From Casuarina equisetifolia (Eukaryota; Streptophyta; Magnoliopsida; Fagales; Casuarinaceae): 64,000 bases of DNA. Each line of letters begins with the position of its first letter. The stretch's first letter is position 1. Below, in pieces: positions 36,865-49,488 of this stretch. A program made the position numbers and the translations under genes. Location of the stretch: positions 27,673,745 through 27,737,744 of the forward strand of contig CM052357.1 in the NCBI GenBank assembly GCA_028551475.1. The letters are read 5' to 3'. Below the pieces are notes generated by a model. It ran no database searches and was not told the origin of the DNA. It worked only from the letters and a program-made list of their open reading frames with translations.

Positions 36865-39800
36865 TGGTATCAATGGAGCCCACGGCCAATGCCTCTGTAC
36901 TGGAATCCTCGTTCACCCTCATGACCAACTCTCAAAACCTTAATCTTACCCCCCTCTTCCCATAGTTTTGGTGGCCTCCCTATCGCCGACGATGCTTGCT
37001 CTGACCACCACTGAACGCTTTGATGGCATGAATTTTGTTGTTTGGAAGATATGCCTTCTATCGTTCCTCCTCTCACAACAGCTCCTCCCGATTCTTGATG
37101 GTTGTAAGCCAGCACCACCTGAAACATTCATCAAGCCTGATGGGTCAAAATCGCCTAACCTTGCCTACCACTCATGGCTCTTCTGCGATTAAGCTGCTCT
37201 TGGATGGATCCTGGCCACCTCCACAAACACCATGCTTACCCAGTTGATGGACATCCGCTCCTCGGCCGCCACTTGGACACATCTCACGCACTCCTACATG
37301 GCTCAATCGTTTGCATGTTCGTTCACCCTTCGCCTCTACCTCCACACCATCAGTTGCGGATCCTGAACTGTGATCGAATTCCTCCATAATGTGAAGGAAA
37401 TTTTGGATTAGTTGGCTGCCATTGGTGGTCGTATTTTAGACGATGAGTATTTTACTCACGTCTTCCACGGCCTCAACGAAGAGTACAACGGGCTCTTGAT
37501 GTCAGTCTCTGTCCTGCAACAAACACAGGATCTCATTCGTGAGGCCATCCATGGCCTGATTTTAGCCTATAAGGGCCTCTCTAATAGCCGGAGTTCCACC
37601 CCAGTTTCTCCCACTGCCTTGGCAGCATTTCCAGGTCAGCTTGCGGGTTAGGCAAACTCGGGCTAGTTTGTGGGCCAGGCAAACTCGGGTCAGTTCGTGG
37701 GCCACACGAATGCGACTTGTTCACGGGTCACGCGCATTCAGGCTCAGGCTTCCGAGTTACACTAACTCAAGCCTAGGCCCAAGCGTCCATGTGAGCTCAC
37801 GCTAGCCGGCGTTCCCTGCAGCCCATCCCACTTCCAATAGGCTTCTCCCTAGCCCACCCAATACCTCTTGGACCTTTCAAAATAATTCTCATGGTTGTTG
37901 CCGCAATGGGCCCTACTATCACCTCTGCCGTTAACCCGGCCATCATGTGTCCAATTGTTGTGAGCATTTTAACCCTGCTTTTAGCCCACCAAACAACCAT
38001 AGCCCACCTACCCCCCAAGCCCACATCTCCTACCCTAACTTTCCTCTCACCTACTACCCACCACAAGCCTATTACACAACTTTTGCCTCCCCTTTCTCAC
38101 TATGGACCCCCAACCCCCCACCTTCCTTTTTAGATGCAGCCTCCTGGCATCCTCACTCGGGGGCCTCCTATCATGTCACCGACTCTACCTCTGCCCTCTC
38201 TGGTGTCACCCCTTACTCTAAAACCCAACAACTCACCATGGGTGATGGTGTTTCCCTTCCTATCACTCACATAGGTAACCTTTACACATCTTCCTTTCAG
38301 TTATGCAATGTTTTAGTTGTCCTTTCAATTTCAAAAAATCTTTTATCAATTTCTTAATTCACATCAAACAATAATTGCTATTTATTTTTTTTGCCACTCA
38401 TTTTTGGGCAATTTCTTGTCTCACAAACTAGATTATTCTCCACGAAACACTTGATCGTGGTCTTTACAGTCTTGAGTCATTTGACGTGTCTCCTTATGCT
38501 TTTTTGGCGTCTTACTCCAGTCCCTTCTTTGTCTGACACTATCGCTTAGGTCATCCGTCACCACTAATTTTAGTTTGTTTGCTCCAGTCTAGTCATATTC
38601 CTTATAATTTCCCATCTTTTCCCCCATGTAAGGCATGTGCTCTCAGTAAAAGCCATCACCACCCTCACCCTTCTACCCAGTCTAGATCGAGTCATCATTT
38701 GCAATTGGTTCATTTTGATATCTAAGGACCTTCTCCCATTGAATCTTCTAATAAAATAAATTTTATGTTTGTTTTATTGACGATTTCTCTCGCTTTACTT
38801 GGCTTTACTCTTCCACACCCGCTCCAAATTGTTTTAAATGTTCATTACATTTCACAAGTTCGTTGAAAACCAACTCCAATGTCGCCTCCAAGCCATATAG
38901 TGTGATGGGGCTCCTGAGTTTCTCTATGAGTCTTTTCACACCTATCTCTAGTCCACTGATATTCATCAATGAGTCTCCTGTCCATATTCCCCCTTTCAAA
39001 ATGAAATGGCCAAATGCAAACACAGACATATTGTTGAAACCGGTCTTACCCTTATGACTTAGGCTGTTCCATCCCATTTTTGGGACTTCACCTTTGAAAC
39101 TATTATTTTTTCATCAACCGTTTCCCCATTCCTGTACTCCATAATCTCTGTCCGTGGCAAACATTATTTCACCATGCCCTCGATCTATCCCATCTTTGAG
39201 TCTTTGGTTATATGGTCTTCCCTTATCTCTGTCCTTATGCTCTCCACACACTTGCTTCTCACTTTCGTGCCTGTGTCTTCCTCGGTTACCCTCTGGGCCA
39301 CCGAGGTTACCGCTGCTACTGCCCTGTCACCCATCGCACTTATATTACAGCTGATGCAATGTTTTATGAGGAAGACTTCCTTTATCATCAAATCTCCTCC
39401 TCTCCCCTTTTCCAACAGGCTCCCCCTTACCCCCCTCACCTATACCCGCGGTCCTTATACCTTCCCCCCCACCTCCAATGCTTCTTCCTCATCTTCTCCC
39501 ATCGATACCTCTCCCTCTTCAGCCCCTCCCTTGCCCTCTCCTCCCTTACCTAGACCCTTTAACCCTCCCCCTAGCCCTCTCGCCCAGTGACTCGCCTACA
39601 AGATGGCACCATCCCTTGTTGTCACTTCACCTGTGACCATACAGTTGCCCTCCTTGCCTTTACTCCATCCCATCCTAAACCTACCTGTTATTCTCACATT
39701 GTTCGAGAGGCTCATTGGTATGATGTTATGGCTGTTGAGTACACTGCTCTTCTTCAGAATGACACTTGGGTCTTGGTTCCTCCTTATCCTGGTGTGAAAC

Positions 39801-41192
39801 CCATTGGTTGCAAATGGATCTACAAGGTCAAGCTCAAATTTGACGATTCCTTTAAGCGCTACAAAGCTCACCTTGTGGCTAAGGGCTTTTATTAGCAAGA
39901 AGGGATTGCCTACATTGAGACATTTAGCTCTATTACGAAGCCAGTCACTGTTCGCACTGTCCTCACCCTTGCCTACTCTCATGGGTGGTCTATTCGCCAA
40001 CTGGATGTTTCTAATGCCTTTCTTCATGGGCATTTATCTGAGGTTGTCTACATGACATAGCCCCAAGGCTTCATTGATCTTAAGCATTCTCAACATGTCT
40101 GTTGGCTCTACTGTTTTTTTTTTTATGGCCTTAAGCAGGCACCCTATGCGTGGTACTAGCGTCTAAGCTCCTTTCTTGTCTTGCTTGGATTTGTCATCTC
40201 TCTGGCCAACACTTCCTTGTTCACGCTCCACACCCAGCGGTATAGTTTCATCCTCCTTGTTTATGTGGATGATATTATTCTCACTAGGTCTTTGTAGACA
40301 CCTTTCTCTGTTCTTCTTCAAGCACTTCATCATAAGTTTGCTCATAAGGATTTGGACCCTATCCACTACTTTCTTGGCATTGAAGTTCAACCCACTCCTA
40401 GTGGCCTTATTCTTCATCAGGCCAAATTCAAATTAGACATCCTGACTCGCGCCAAGATGCAATATGCTAAGGCCTTATTCACTCTGTGTTCCACTGATGA
40501 CCCTTTATTGGTCCAATCTAGGGATCCTCTCCTAGATCCCATTCAGTATCGCAGTATCATGGGGGCTTTATAGTATCTCACCTTCACTCGATTGAACATT
40601 GCCTACTCTATCAACACTGCATGTCAGTTCCTCCATTGCCCTACCAATGCTCACTGGTAAGCGGTGAAACACATCCTTCGGTACTTGACCGCCACTCCCT
40701 GATTAAGCCTTTTTCTAACTCACAGCCCCACCACCTTACTTCATGCCTTCTCTGATGCTAGTTGGGCCAGTGACCGAGATGATCGTCGTTCGGTGGATGG
40801 CTTCTGCATTTTTCTTGGATGCAATCTTATCTCCTAAAGCTCTCACAAACAGCACACCGTTGCTCGTTGCCAACACCACTGTGGAACTAATGTGCATTGA
40901 GTACCTTTTTCGTGATCTCAAAGCTCTACCCCCATAGCCACCAACCTTCTGGTGTGACAATATGTTTGCTCTGTATTTAACAACCAATCCTGTCTTTCAT
41001 GCTGGGACCAAGCACATCGAGATTGACTTTCATTTTGTTCTAGAATGCCTTGCTCGTAGATAACTCTTCATCCAATTCATCTCCACCATTGATCAACCTG
41101 CTGACATTTTCACCAAAGGCCTTTCCTTTACTCGCTTCAATCTTCTTCATTCCAAGCTGACAGTCTATACTACCCCTTCAACTTACAGGGGA
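36865..41192 (+). pseudogene. Decayed copia gag-pol
   Basis: The remnant gag starts near 36968 (LTTTERFDGMNFVVWK). A Pro-rich region and protease remnant (WHPHSGASYHVTDST) lie near 38140-38200. An RT part at 39600-40450 reads [45 protein letters not shown] and LLVYVDDIIL across several frames and stops. RNase H remains (AFSDASWASDRDDRRSVDGF) near 40745. Integrase is largely unreadable. It has no coding capacity. Confidence 0.88.
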
Positions 41193-41551
41193 TGTTAGAA
41201 CAGCCATCCACGTCAACAACCGCATCAGCCTCCACTTCAGTGCCACATCAGCCTTAGGGCCACGTCAAATGCTTGCGTCTTGCACCTGCACGCGATCAAG
41301 TGCAGCCGTGCTTGCCCGCCACTCGTCACCAAAAAACTTTCCTTATTCAATTCCTGTAATTTTTGTAAGGAACTTCGATTTGATTTTTATTGTAAATGTT
41401 TTTCTTTTATAATCTATAACAAATTGTGTATTTAAACAGTTGAAATTTAATAAAAATGATCATCAGAAAATTCACAAAAATTAGGGTTTCTTCCTCCTCT
41501 CTGAATCTATGTTTTCCGATCAATCCTGTCAGGAATTATCTAATTCTATCA
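41193..41551 (+). repeat. 3' LTR of the old copia element
   Basis: 359 bp and clearly the partner of 36517-36864. It has many substitutions and an extra short segment near 41225-41250 that resembles the neighbouring GCCTCCACTTCAG phrase. Confidence 0.9.
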
Positions 41552-41799
41552 CACGTGAATGGAATTTCCTTAGTGTTTGTTCTCCTCAGCTTGTTCTTCC
41601 TTAGGTTGGGAATTATCCCCTTCAGCTTCCTCCTCCTTAGCTTGTTGGTTGTCACATTCTTGCTCCTTAATTTCCAAGCCCTACTCCTTTATATTGCCAC
41701 CTTCCAAGCCCTAGTCCTACATGGCTCTCCGCAAGGGTATGTTCTTTGTCCTCCATAATATTCTTGGTCATCTAAATCTTCTTATCCATTTGCCTTTTC

Positions 41800-42225
41800 T
41801 TGAAATTGGATTAAGAGAAGTACCAGCAAAGCTCAACAATTCTTTAGTTAATTATCAAAAATCCATCGGCTTGTACACTAATTTGACCAGTAAATCTCCA
41901 CTAGAGGTGGTAAAATTAAGGGCCGAGACGATGCAACCTTCCCAATCCATTCTCAGCTGCAAATGATGCAAAATTAGACGGTCTATTCGTGTACTTTGAT
42001 TTGATCCCATAATATTTAAACAAATATTACTTGATGAGGTGTTAGTTTCCAAAAGAGATGACGCCACCTCCTTCGTGGTTGACTCCTTTGTAGAATAACA
42101 AAGAAAAGATTCCTACTTGTCATAATTAGGCGCTGACAACATGTGCAGAAGAAAACCATAATTAAACAACAGATGAGTTGTAAGAGAAGAAACCCAATAC
42201 AAGATGCTGCATACCTTTGTGCTTA
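41800..42225 (-). repeat. C-type upstream block, copy 2
   Basis: It matches 35330-35730 closely (both contain ATCCATTGGCTTGTACAC-type phrases) and 52300-52570 more weakly. The minus-strand frame MASSLLETNTSSSNICLNIM (to 41855) is open. It abuts the A-type exon 1 stump, so a deletion joined an upstream block of a C-type gene to intron 1 of an A-type gene. The segment 41557-41800 is low-complexity CT-rich DNA with no gene. Confidence 0.7.
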
Positions 42226-42234
42226 TAAGAAAAC

Positions 42235-42620
42235 TATCATTGTATCAATTACCCAAGTCGAAGTTTAAGATCCAAAGTAAAACATAGAATGGTGGAAGTC
42301 ACCGATCTATGCAGTCCTTGACCTTTAACATGAACTTCTCACTATCTTCTTCTGATATTTTTACCATCGTATCTAGCAAAACCTCTCTCTCCAGCACCCT
42401 AGAGCCCTTATGTCATTCTCTCTGACTCGATCCTCTGCATTCCTAAGTACTCCTCTCCATATCCGTGAACATGTAGGCAGTCCTCTAAAGCAGCCCATTT
42501 GAGAGCTTCTTCATAGTCTTCTACACCAACAGGCCTTATGAAGTTTCCATGGCGTTGTTCTTGCAGATGTTAGAACTGATTATCGGTGGACTACTACCTC
42601 TTCACGGTTCCAATTTTTGT
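42235..42620 (-). pseudogene. A-type PDR head stump (exon 1 only)
   Basis: About 42295-42560 is a diverged copy of exon 1 of gene A (16135-16385), including the end of intron 1 and the sequence before the ATG. Phrases such as CAGCCCATTTGAGAGCTTCTTC are shared, but single-base losses break the frame several times (for example at the AGGCAGTC-CTCTAAAG stretch), and the splice donor is altered. The matching upstream region continues to about 43120. Exons 2-24 are missing. Confidence 0.85.
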
Positions 42621-44157
42621 TTCAAATCAACAAATAATATGCCATTCCTCGTTACACCAACTATTTTTTCTCGTTCCATGTTATAATCCAGAAGAAAGGA
42701 ACCACAAAAGTCTTCTTCTTTTTGTTTTCAAACAAAACTTGCATGCAATGGGACTCAACTGTTTTTAGACACAGTTTGCTCAAAAAGAATGATAAAAGAT
42801 AGGAAGATACCCCAATATCGTGGGATACTGGATTCCATACATCACGCCATCGTCCTATGCACTCAATAAGTTTAATAACGTGAGCTCAGTATAGTTGACA
42901 GCACGCTGTCATGATCAAGGAGTAAAGTTCATCTAAAATTCGTTTTCCAGGGAAGTTCCTTTTGGGCCAATGTCATGAAAACACCCCTTAGCCATCCATG
43001 TTCTCCAATTATTCGTGGGATCAGCACTTCAATATCTCACCAAATTCCTTTATTTGTTTCAGTAGTGGCCCTCTTCTTCACGGAAAGTAACCATGGACTA
43101 GTGTTTTCCGGCTTCTGCTTACATGCTGTGGGTTTCATTAGCCTTCTCTAAGTCCAAAGATTGCTGATATGGGTATGTCCATGTTTTCGAAATAGAAGTA
43201 TAGGTTGTCTCCAATTTTTTTAATCTTACTTAAAAGTATCTTTAAAATGCAATATGTGTTTCTTCTTCATAAGTTAGTTTTATAAAAAATAATAAAAAAA
43301 TATGAACTTATTCATAAGGTATTAGAATTTCGATTCAAGAAGATACCCTATATATACAAGGCCTGCAAGCTAAAATGGCATGTAAGGAGATGCATTACCC
43401 TTGTGATGAAACCTATAGTCCATGTTGGCTGAGTAGAGACATGTTAAAAACTAATGAAGGTTATCTCATATTATCTAATTCATGCTTAGTAATCCTCTTT
43501 AAAATTGATTTTTTTTTTTTTTTTTGCCTTCTCTTGAACTAGTCTTTTCTCTGGCTAACGGCTTATCTGCGTCATGTTTCACGTGTCTTTGTTGTTGTTT
43601 GCATTTTTCTCAAAAAGCGTCTAATGAATTAAAAGAAAAATACCCAGACGGAGAAAACAGATGTCTCCATTTAACAAAGTGTTATAGTGAAGAGATGCGA
43701 CTAGCAACACTTTGACATAGACCATTGATGAGGTAATCTCATTGTCATGGACATGATTGCAAGATTACAAGCATCACACAGCATATGTTTAGTCTCAATA
43801 CTTTAATAATTCTCTCTTCTCTATTAGCTGATCTTTGTGTTGTTAAATCCGATTCTAACAGCCTTCCACGACCTTCCACGGCCTTCCACCATTTATCGAT
43901 CTCAAAGCCTTTGTTTTTCTTCTTATACCAAAAGCAAGAATAACTTTGGGCAAAACCATTTAACTCTTTTGTCCACAAAATATCTAGAAACCATTTGTAA
44001 GACACAGATGAAAAAAATGCAGTCAAAAAGAGATTGACAAAATTTTGGACCTAACCATTAGGCATTTGACCTTGCAATAGCTTTGAATTCAAGCAAAGTA
44101 AAACAAAAGCTTACGCTAATGGAATTTACTTAACTTGTATTTACATGGACAACTTCA
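42621..44157. other. Old A-type promoter and 3' flank of gene C
   Basis: The segment 42621-43120 is a diverged copy of gene A's upstream region (16400-17650, with internal deletions). The segment 43530-44157 matches 18390-18930 and forms the 3' UTR and flank of gene C. No independent gene is seen. Confidence 0.6.
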
Positions 44158-47100
44158 TCATCTGTGTTGGAAGTTAAATGCCTTAATTGAGTAAGCAAAG
44201 GTGAAACCAAAGAGTACTGCAAGTCCAACGATCACAGTTGCGACAACACCCAAAAAGTCATAATCATACCCAAAATAGCTCCTCAAGAAATCTTCTATAG
44301 TTTCTCCAGAATCAAGTTTGTGCTGAATGTCTCCCCACTGTGAAGCAATCAAACCATACAAGGTCCAAGAGATCGGATTAGCCCAATAGTTCCATCTCCA
44401 GTAGATAGGCATCCTCTGTCGCAAAGGAAATTTAGTTCTTGTGAGATAATAGTTTCAATTTGCGGTGCAAAAAATGTATAGGAATTTGACTTACAGTTCT
44501 GGGAATGATAAATCCTGAGAAAAGATTCCATATTGCAAAGAAGAATGAGGAAATTATAGCAGCAATGTTGTGGTTTGGGGTAACAGCCACAGCCATCATG
44601 CCATAGAAGGTGAAGTATAAAAGACTAAAGTACATGAAGAAGATAGACCAAAGAAATTTGCTGACTGTCCAATCAAGCCCGATCATAGCATACACTATAA
44701 CCCCATATATTACAGTCTGAACGAAAACGTAGGGAATCTCTATAGCAACCTGTAAAACATATGGAATTTGATGAGTAAACATGGAGATGAGATTTACTAA
44801 GCTCGAGATTTTCTATTTACTATACTAAAGATGAAAATAAGTAAACTGACTTTGTTTTATATAGTTCCGAATTCTATATTAATTTATTTATTTATTTTTT
44901 AATCTAATCAAAAGTAAAATGGTTCGTCCATTTTATCTCTGTATCTCCTCCAAAATCCTAGATAGGATTGGTTTCCATGGAAAGGGAATCTTGGTGAACT
45001 TCATAGACCAAGTGATATACCTGTCCCAAGGCATATGGCAAAGCAGAATACAGTCCAGCTGCTCTTTCTCTATAGAAGACTGTTCTCTCAACGGCCACAA
45101 CTGGCTGCACCGATGTGGCATTTTGAAACCCAATGAAAAGAACAGCAGCATACATGGAACCTATTGCATTGAAAAGGTCTTGTCGGTTTCGCCTACATTT
45201 TCAAGAAGTTATCAAGTAAGGAACTAAGCAATTCGAGTGTCCTTTGAACTTAACATGTTTTGGTCTTCAATTCTTGTACCTTTTGGAGCCAAGATCCCAG
45301 AATATTGTTCCAAACAATAAAGCTATGAAAGTTGTGAATAGAAGTCTAACTGCAGTGTATGGGGGATTCCGCCAATATGACAAATGTTGTTTCCACAGGC
45401 AAGCCATCCACTGGCTAAAAAAAGGCTGTGAGTACTGCGTAGGGAAGTACAAGTCTTTGGAACCCGGCGGTGGTGTACTTAGTTCTGCAATCAACTCCTT
45501 GTTTCTCCTGATTAAATCACCATGAATTATAAGTTACTTCAATAAGGCTTACATCAAACAGTGGCAACAAGTTCTTATAAAACATCGCTATTTTCCCATG
45601 AATAATAATATCTATTTCCAAATCAAGTGTATTTTTAGTTCCATGCAATCCTACCTATAAAGTTCTGAGTTCCTGTATATGTCGGTAAAATTAACCCCAA
45701 GAGCTGCTTCATGTGCTGATGAAGTAACCTCCAACATCCAAGTAGCAGGGTTGTATTTATCTTTAATCTTAGGAACTCCATCGATTCCCTTGATAAAAGC
45801 AACCAATCTATGTCAATAACAGTGGCAAACAAAGGGAAGAATGCTATTGTTATGGTCTCATTCGCCTAACCTCAAGGTAACTGATCAAATGGGAAGAATG
45901 GCGACCTAATGGACCAGCGTATATCTCTTCACCTCCCCGTTTCAGGAGAAGCAACTACAACACAACATTCAAAGTTTTAGTTCCAGCAGAAAATGAACAT
46001 GTTTGCAATTAACAATTTAAAATGTGTCTCACCTCATCAAAAGCATCAAATATATCAATGCTGGGCTGGTGGATGGTGCACACCACTGTGCGACCTGTCT
46101 CTACTGTATTCCTCACTGTTCTCATCACTATGGCTGCCGCCCTAGCATCAAGACCAGAGGTCGGTTCATCCATGAATAAAATAGATGGGTTGGCAACAAG
46201 CTCAACTGCTATTGTTAGCCTTTTGCGTTGCTCAGTTGATAGACCGTCCACGCCGGGCAATCCAACAAGGGCTTTTCTCAGTGAATTTAGTTCCACCAGC
46301 TCCATAACTTCCTCAATGAACATCTGCAACCCATCAACCACATCAGTCATCAGCCCAATAAGCCTGAAAACAACACTTGAATGTCTGAAAGTCCAGGATG
46401 GACAACTTTCCCTTTGAAGGTCTTTCCAATGAAAATCTTCTCTATGTTCATTCATCCTAAAAACCTGAAGTTAATGCTTTAAAAGAACAAAACAAATTAT
46501 TTAACATACCTTTCTGGTTGCGGCATCAACCTCCGGTGGTAAACGTAGCCATGCAGAATAAACCAAAGATTCATAGACTGTCACATGAGGAGAGTGGATA
46601 TCAGTTTGTTCACAGTAACCTGAAATGCGGGCAAAAGTTTCTTGCTTTTTTGGATACCCAGATATAGTGATTCTCCCATCGATGTATCCACCAGTTTTTC
46701 TCCCCGCCAACACATCCAATAGAGTAGTCTTGCCTGCACCACTCACGCCCATCAGAGCAGTGAGTACTCCGGGCCTAAAAGAACCAGTTACCCCCTTCAA
46801 GAGTTCTAGCCGATCCTCAAGAACGCCCTCAGCTTTCATTTCCTGTAAGCCATCACGATAGCAGATGTAGGACATCAATCAACAGAAGGAATTAGCTCAG
46901 ATATGTAATGTTTTAAAGGCTCAAAATCTGTGTGACTTTGGCTCATTGCAGTGCACCTGAATTTTGTGTGCTTAGCTTTTCGTTCATGTGACGTCTAATT
47001 TATCTATATGAATGAATTAGCCTGCGTAACATCTTGTCATGAGGATTAGATAGATGTCCTGTTTTGAGAAGCTTTGTGCTGCACGGTTAACATGATGTTA

Positions 47101-49452
47101 AATCTCAAGTTAAGGCCAAAGATTACCTGGGGCATGTCAATGGCATATCTGATGTCATCAAATGTAATTGAAAGTGGTTCAAAAGGAAGAACCATCCCCC
47201 GCTTCCTGTTACTTTGACCCTCACCAATGCTGCTCACTCTTGTAGACAATGTCCTGAATGACGCACTTCTTTGGCTTTCATTCCCTCTCTCTGCAATTTG
47301 AACATAATTAACTTGTTGTATTAAGATCCCCAAATAGAAATATCTAGACATGAATCTGGTAGCTTGATTGATGACCTACCAGAAGAGCTCTTTTCTCTTG
47401 ATGGTAGCTCAATGAGCTCTCCAGTTCTGTTAGCGTTTCTCTCAGCCAAAGCCTCTGCCGATAGTACTGCCTGAGGCTTCCCAAAAGCTGCAGCCAAAGT
47501 GCTCATAACTATCAGAAAGTTATTTTCAATTATGAAAACTCAAACTCGTATGAATAGGGCACTCACGATCAAGGTACTGTAGGGCCACAGTGAACAGGAA
47601 ATTGAAAAGGAAGATATATCCAATCATAGCTCCAACTCCAATCCAATACCAGTATGGTTCTGTGAATATCCCACGAGACTTCAAGACTTGAACTCCTAAT
47701 GGCTCTGTTGACTTAGGAGGAACCTATCACATGTAGTCCACATCCTTATTAGCTAAACATTGTTTTACTTCTAATATATAATTCTTTTGTCACAATTTGA
47801 AGGTAATTCTTACATGACTCCAACTCTTTCCAAGGAATTCATTAACAGCTATAGCGTTCTGTCCATACATCATTGGCGAGACCCAATAACCCCACAACCA
47901 CCATTTCTTTATGTTTTCTGATGGAAAAGAACATAGTTTTCAAGCATCAGCTTCTATGACAAAAAACCAAGAAGGAATGAGGGTTTAACAAATAGTAAAT
48001 TTTATCATCAGCTCACCTCGTGAAAGAATAAAACCACCTAGAACTAGAACAGCAAGTAACCCGAAAGATCCAACTGTGTTCGCAACAATTACGTTTCTCC
48101 CTACTGCCGCCATGAATCGGAACAGTCCAGATGCCATCTGGTTAATACATATGAGTAAAAGAAACTGTTTGAAGAACCTGCCATGAAGAACTTACATTAG
48201 ACTTAGGAACTAAAATTTGAACTGTAATGTTTATAATGACTTATTTTTGCGCTCACCGTTCAATGTTGGGATCGTAGCCTACGACATAATAGGTCATGAT
48301 CACCCAAATGGCAACCTCCAACAAGGTTATTGGGATCTTAAGGATCCATGTTGGTAGGGAGTATGCCCAAGAGGGATAGAAGAGGAGGTCTCTCTGCTTA
48401 TAGAAGACAGGGAGCTTCATGATGGACATGGCAAGCTCTGAGAATCCATTAAACATAACGATAATGAGTGTAAAGAACATAGCACCCATATAAATTCCGC
48501 CATCTGCAATTGTATTCCGGTGCATCTCCGTCCGTAAAAATATTGTCATGGTCAGGAAAGCTGATATAATTAGCTGAAAGTTTAACCCAAAAAAAAAAAA
48601 AAGAGAGGAAGTTAGAATTTGCTGAACCTACATGAGAGGCTCAATGTTTGATATTAAGTCTCTTTCTTATTCTTTTTAAAACACAGTTAAAGGCTCGAAT
48701 GCCACTTACTTGGAACAACTTGAAAATATAGACAAATGAATTCCTCTTCATAAGCAGAAATTCTCGGGACGCACAAGCCTTGAATAGTTCCCTCTTGCTA
48801 ACTCCATACTTTTTGCTTGTGAGAGCAGCAGGATGGCTTTTGGACTTGTCAAAAGGTGTAGCAAGTTCATCTCCAAGTTTTCGACCTATGTGAAATGACT
48901 GAAATGCTTCAGAAAATTCCTGGACTGAAATAAAACTATAAGGTTCCTCTTTATTTTCCCAGTACTGCTCTTGGTCCTTCCTTGATGTCACCTATCATAA
49001 AAAGAGAAAAGCCAGAACAATTAGAAAAAGTCCAATCACTTCTCAAATATGAACCGAGGGATGTTATGTCAAAAGGTGAATTACTTCTTGTAAGAAGTCA
49101 GCAACTCCCTTTCTCTCTGGACATTTGAAGCCCATGTATTCAAAGAACTCAAGCACGTTTTCCCGAGGACCCTGATACACAATTTGCCCGTCTGAGAGGA
49201 GAATTATGTCATCAAACAGGTCATAAGTTTCTGGGGCTGGCTGTAGGAGAGAGATAACTGCTGTCCCATTGAGAATGTGTATGGATTGTCTGAGTGATTT
49301 AACTATCTGGAATGTTGTTGAACTGTCCAGACCAGTGGAGATCTCATCCATGAAAAGTGCTCTTGCCGGCCCGACCAGCATTTCACCTAGATTTGGTCGG
49401 CCATACATTTCAAAGAAGCAACTAAGTTAATGCCTTAAGAATTCAACAGGGA

Positions 49453-49488
<36 letters not shown>

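Larger units (their letters stand above)
36517..41551 (+). mobile_element. Old, degenerate Ty1/copia LTR retrotransposon
   Basis: This is a 5035-bp element. The 5' LTR is 36517-36864 and the 3' LTR 41193-41551, both TGTTAGAAC to ATCA. The LTRs carry many substitutions and a short insertion in the 3' copy. The target duplication is imperfect (CACAT at 36512-36516, CACGT at 41552-41556). The primer site TGGTATCAATGGAGC directly follows the 5' LTR, and a purine run (CAGGGGA) precedes the 3' LTR. The many stops and frameshifts in gag-pol and the LTR divergence make it far older than the element at 24-30 kb. Confidence 0.93.
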
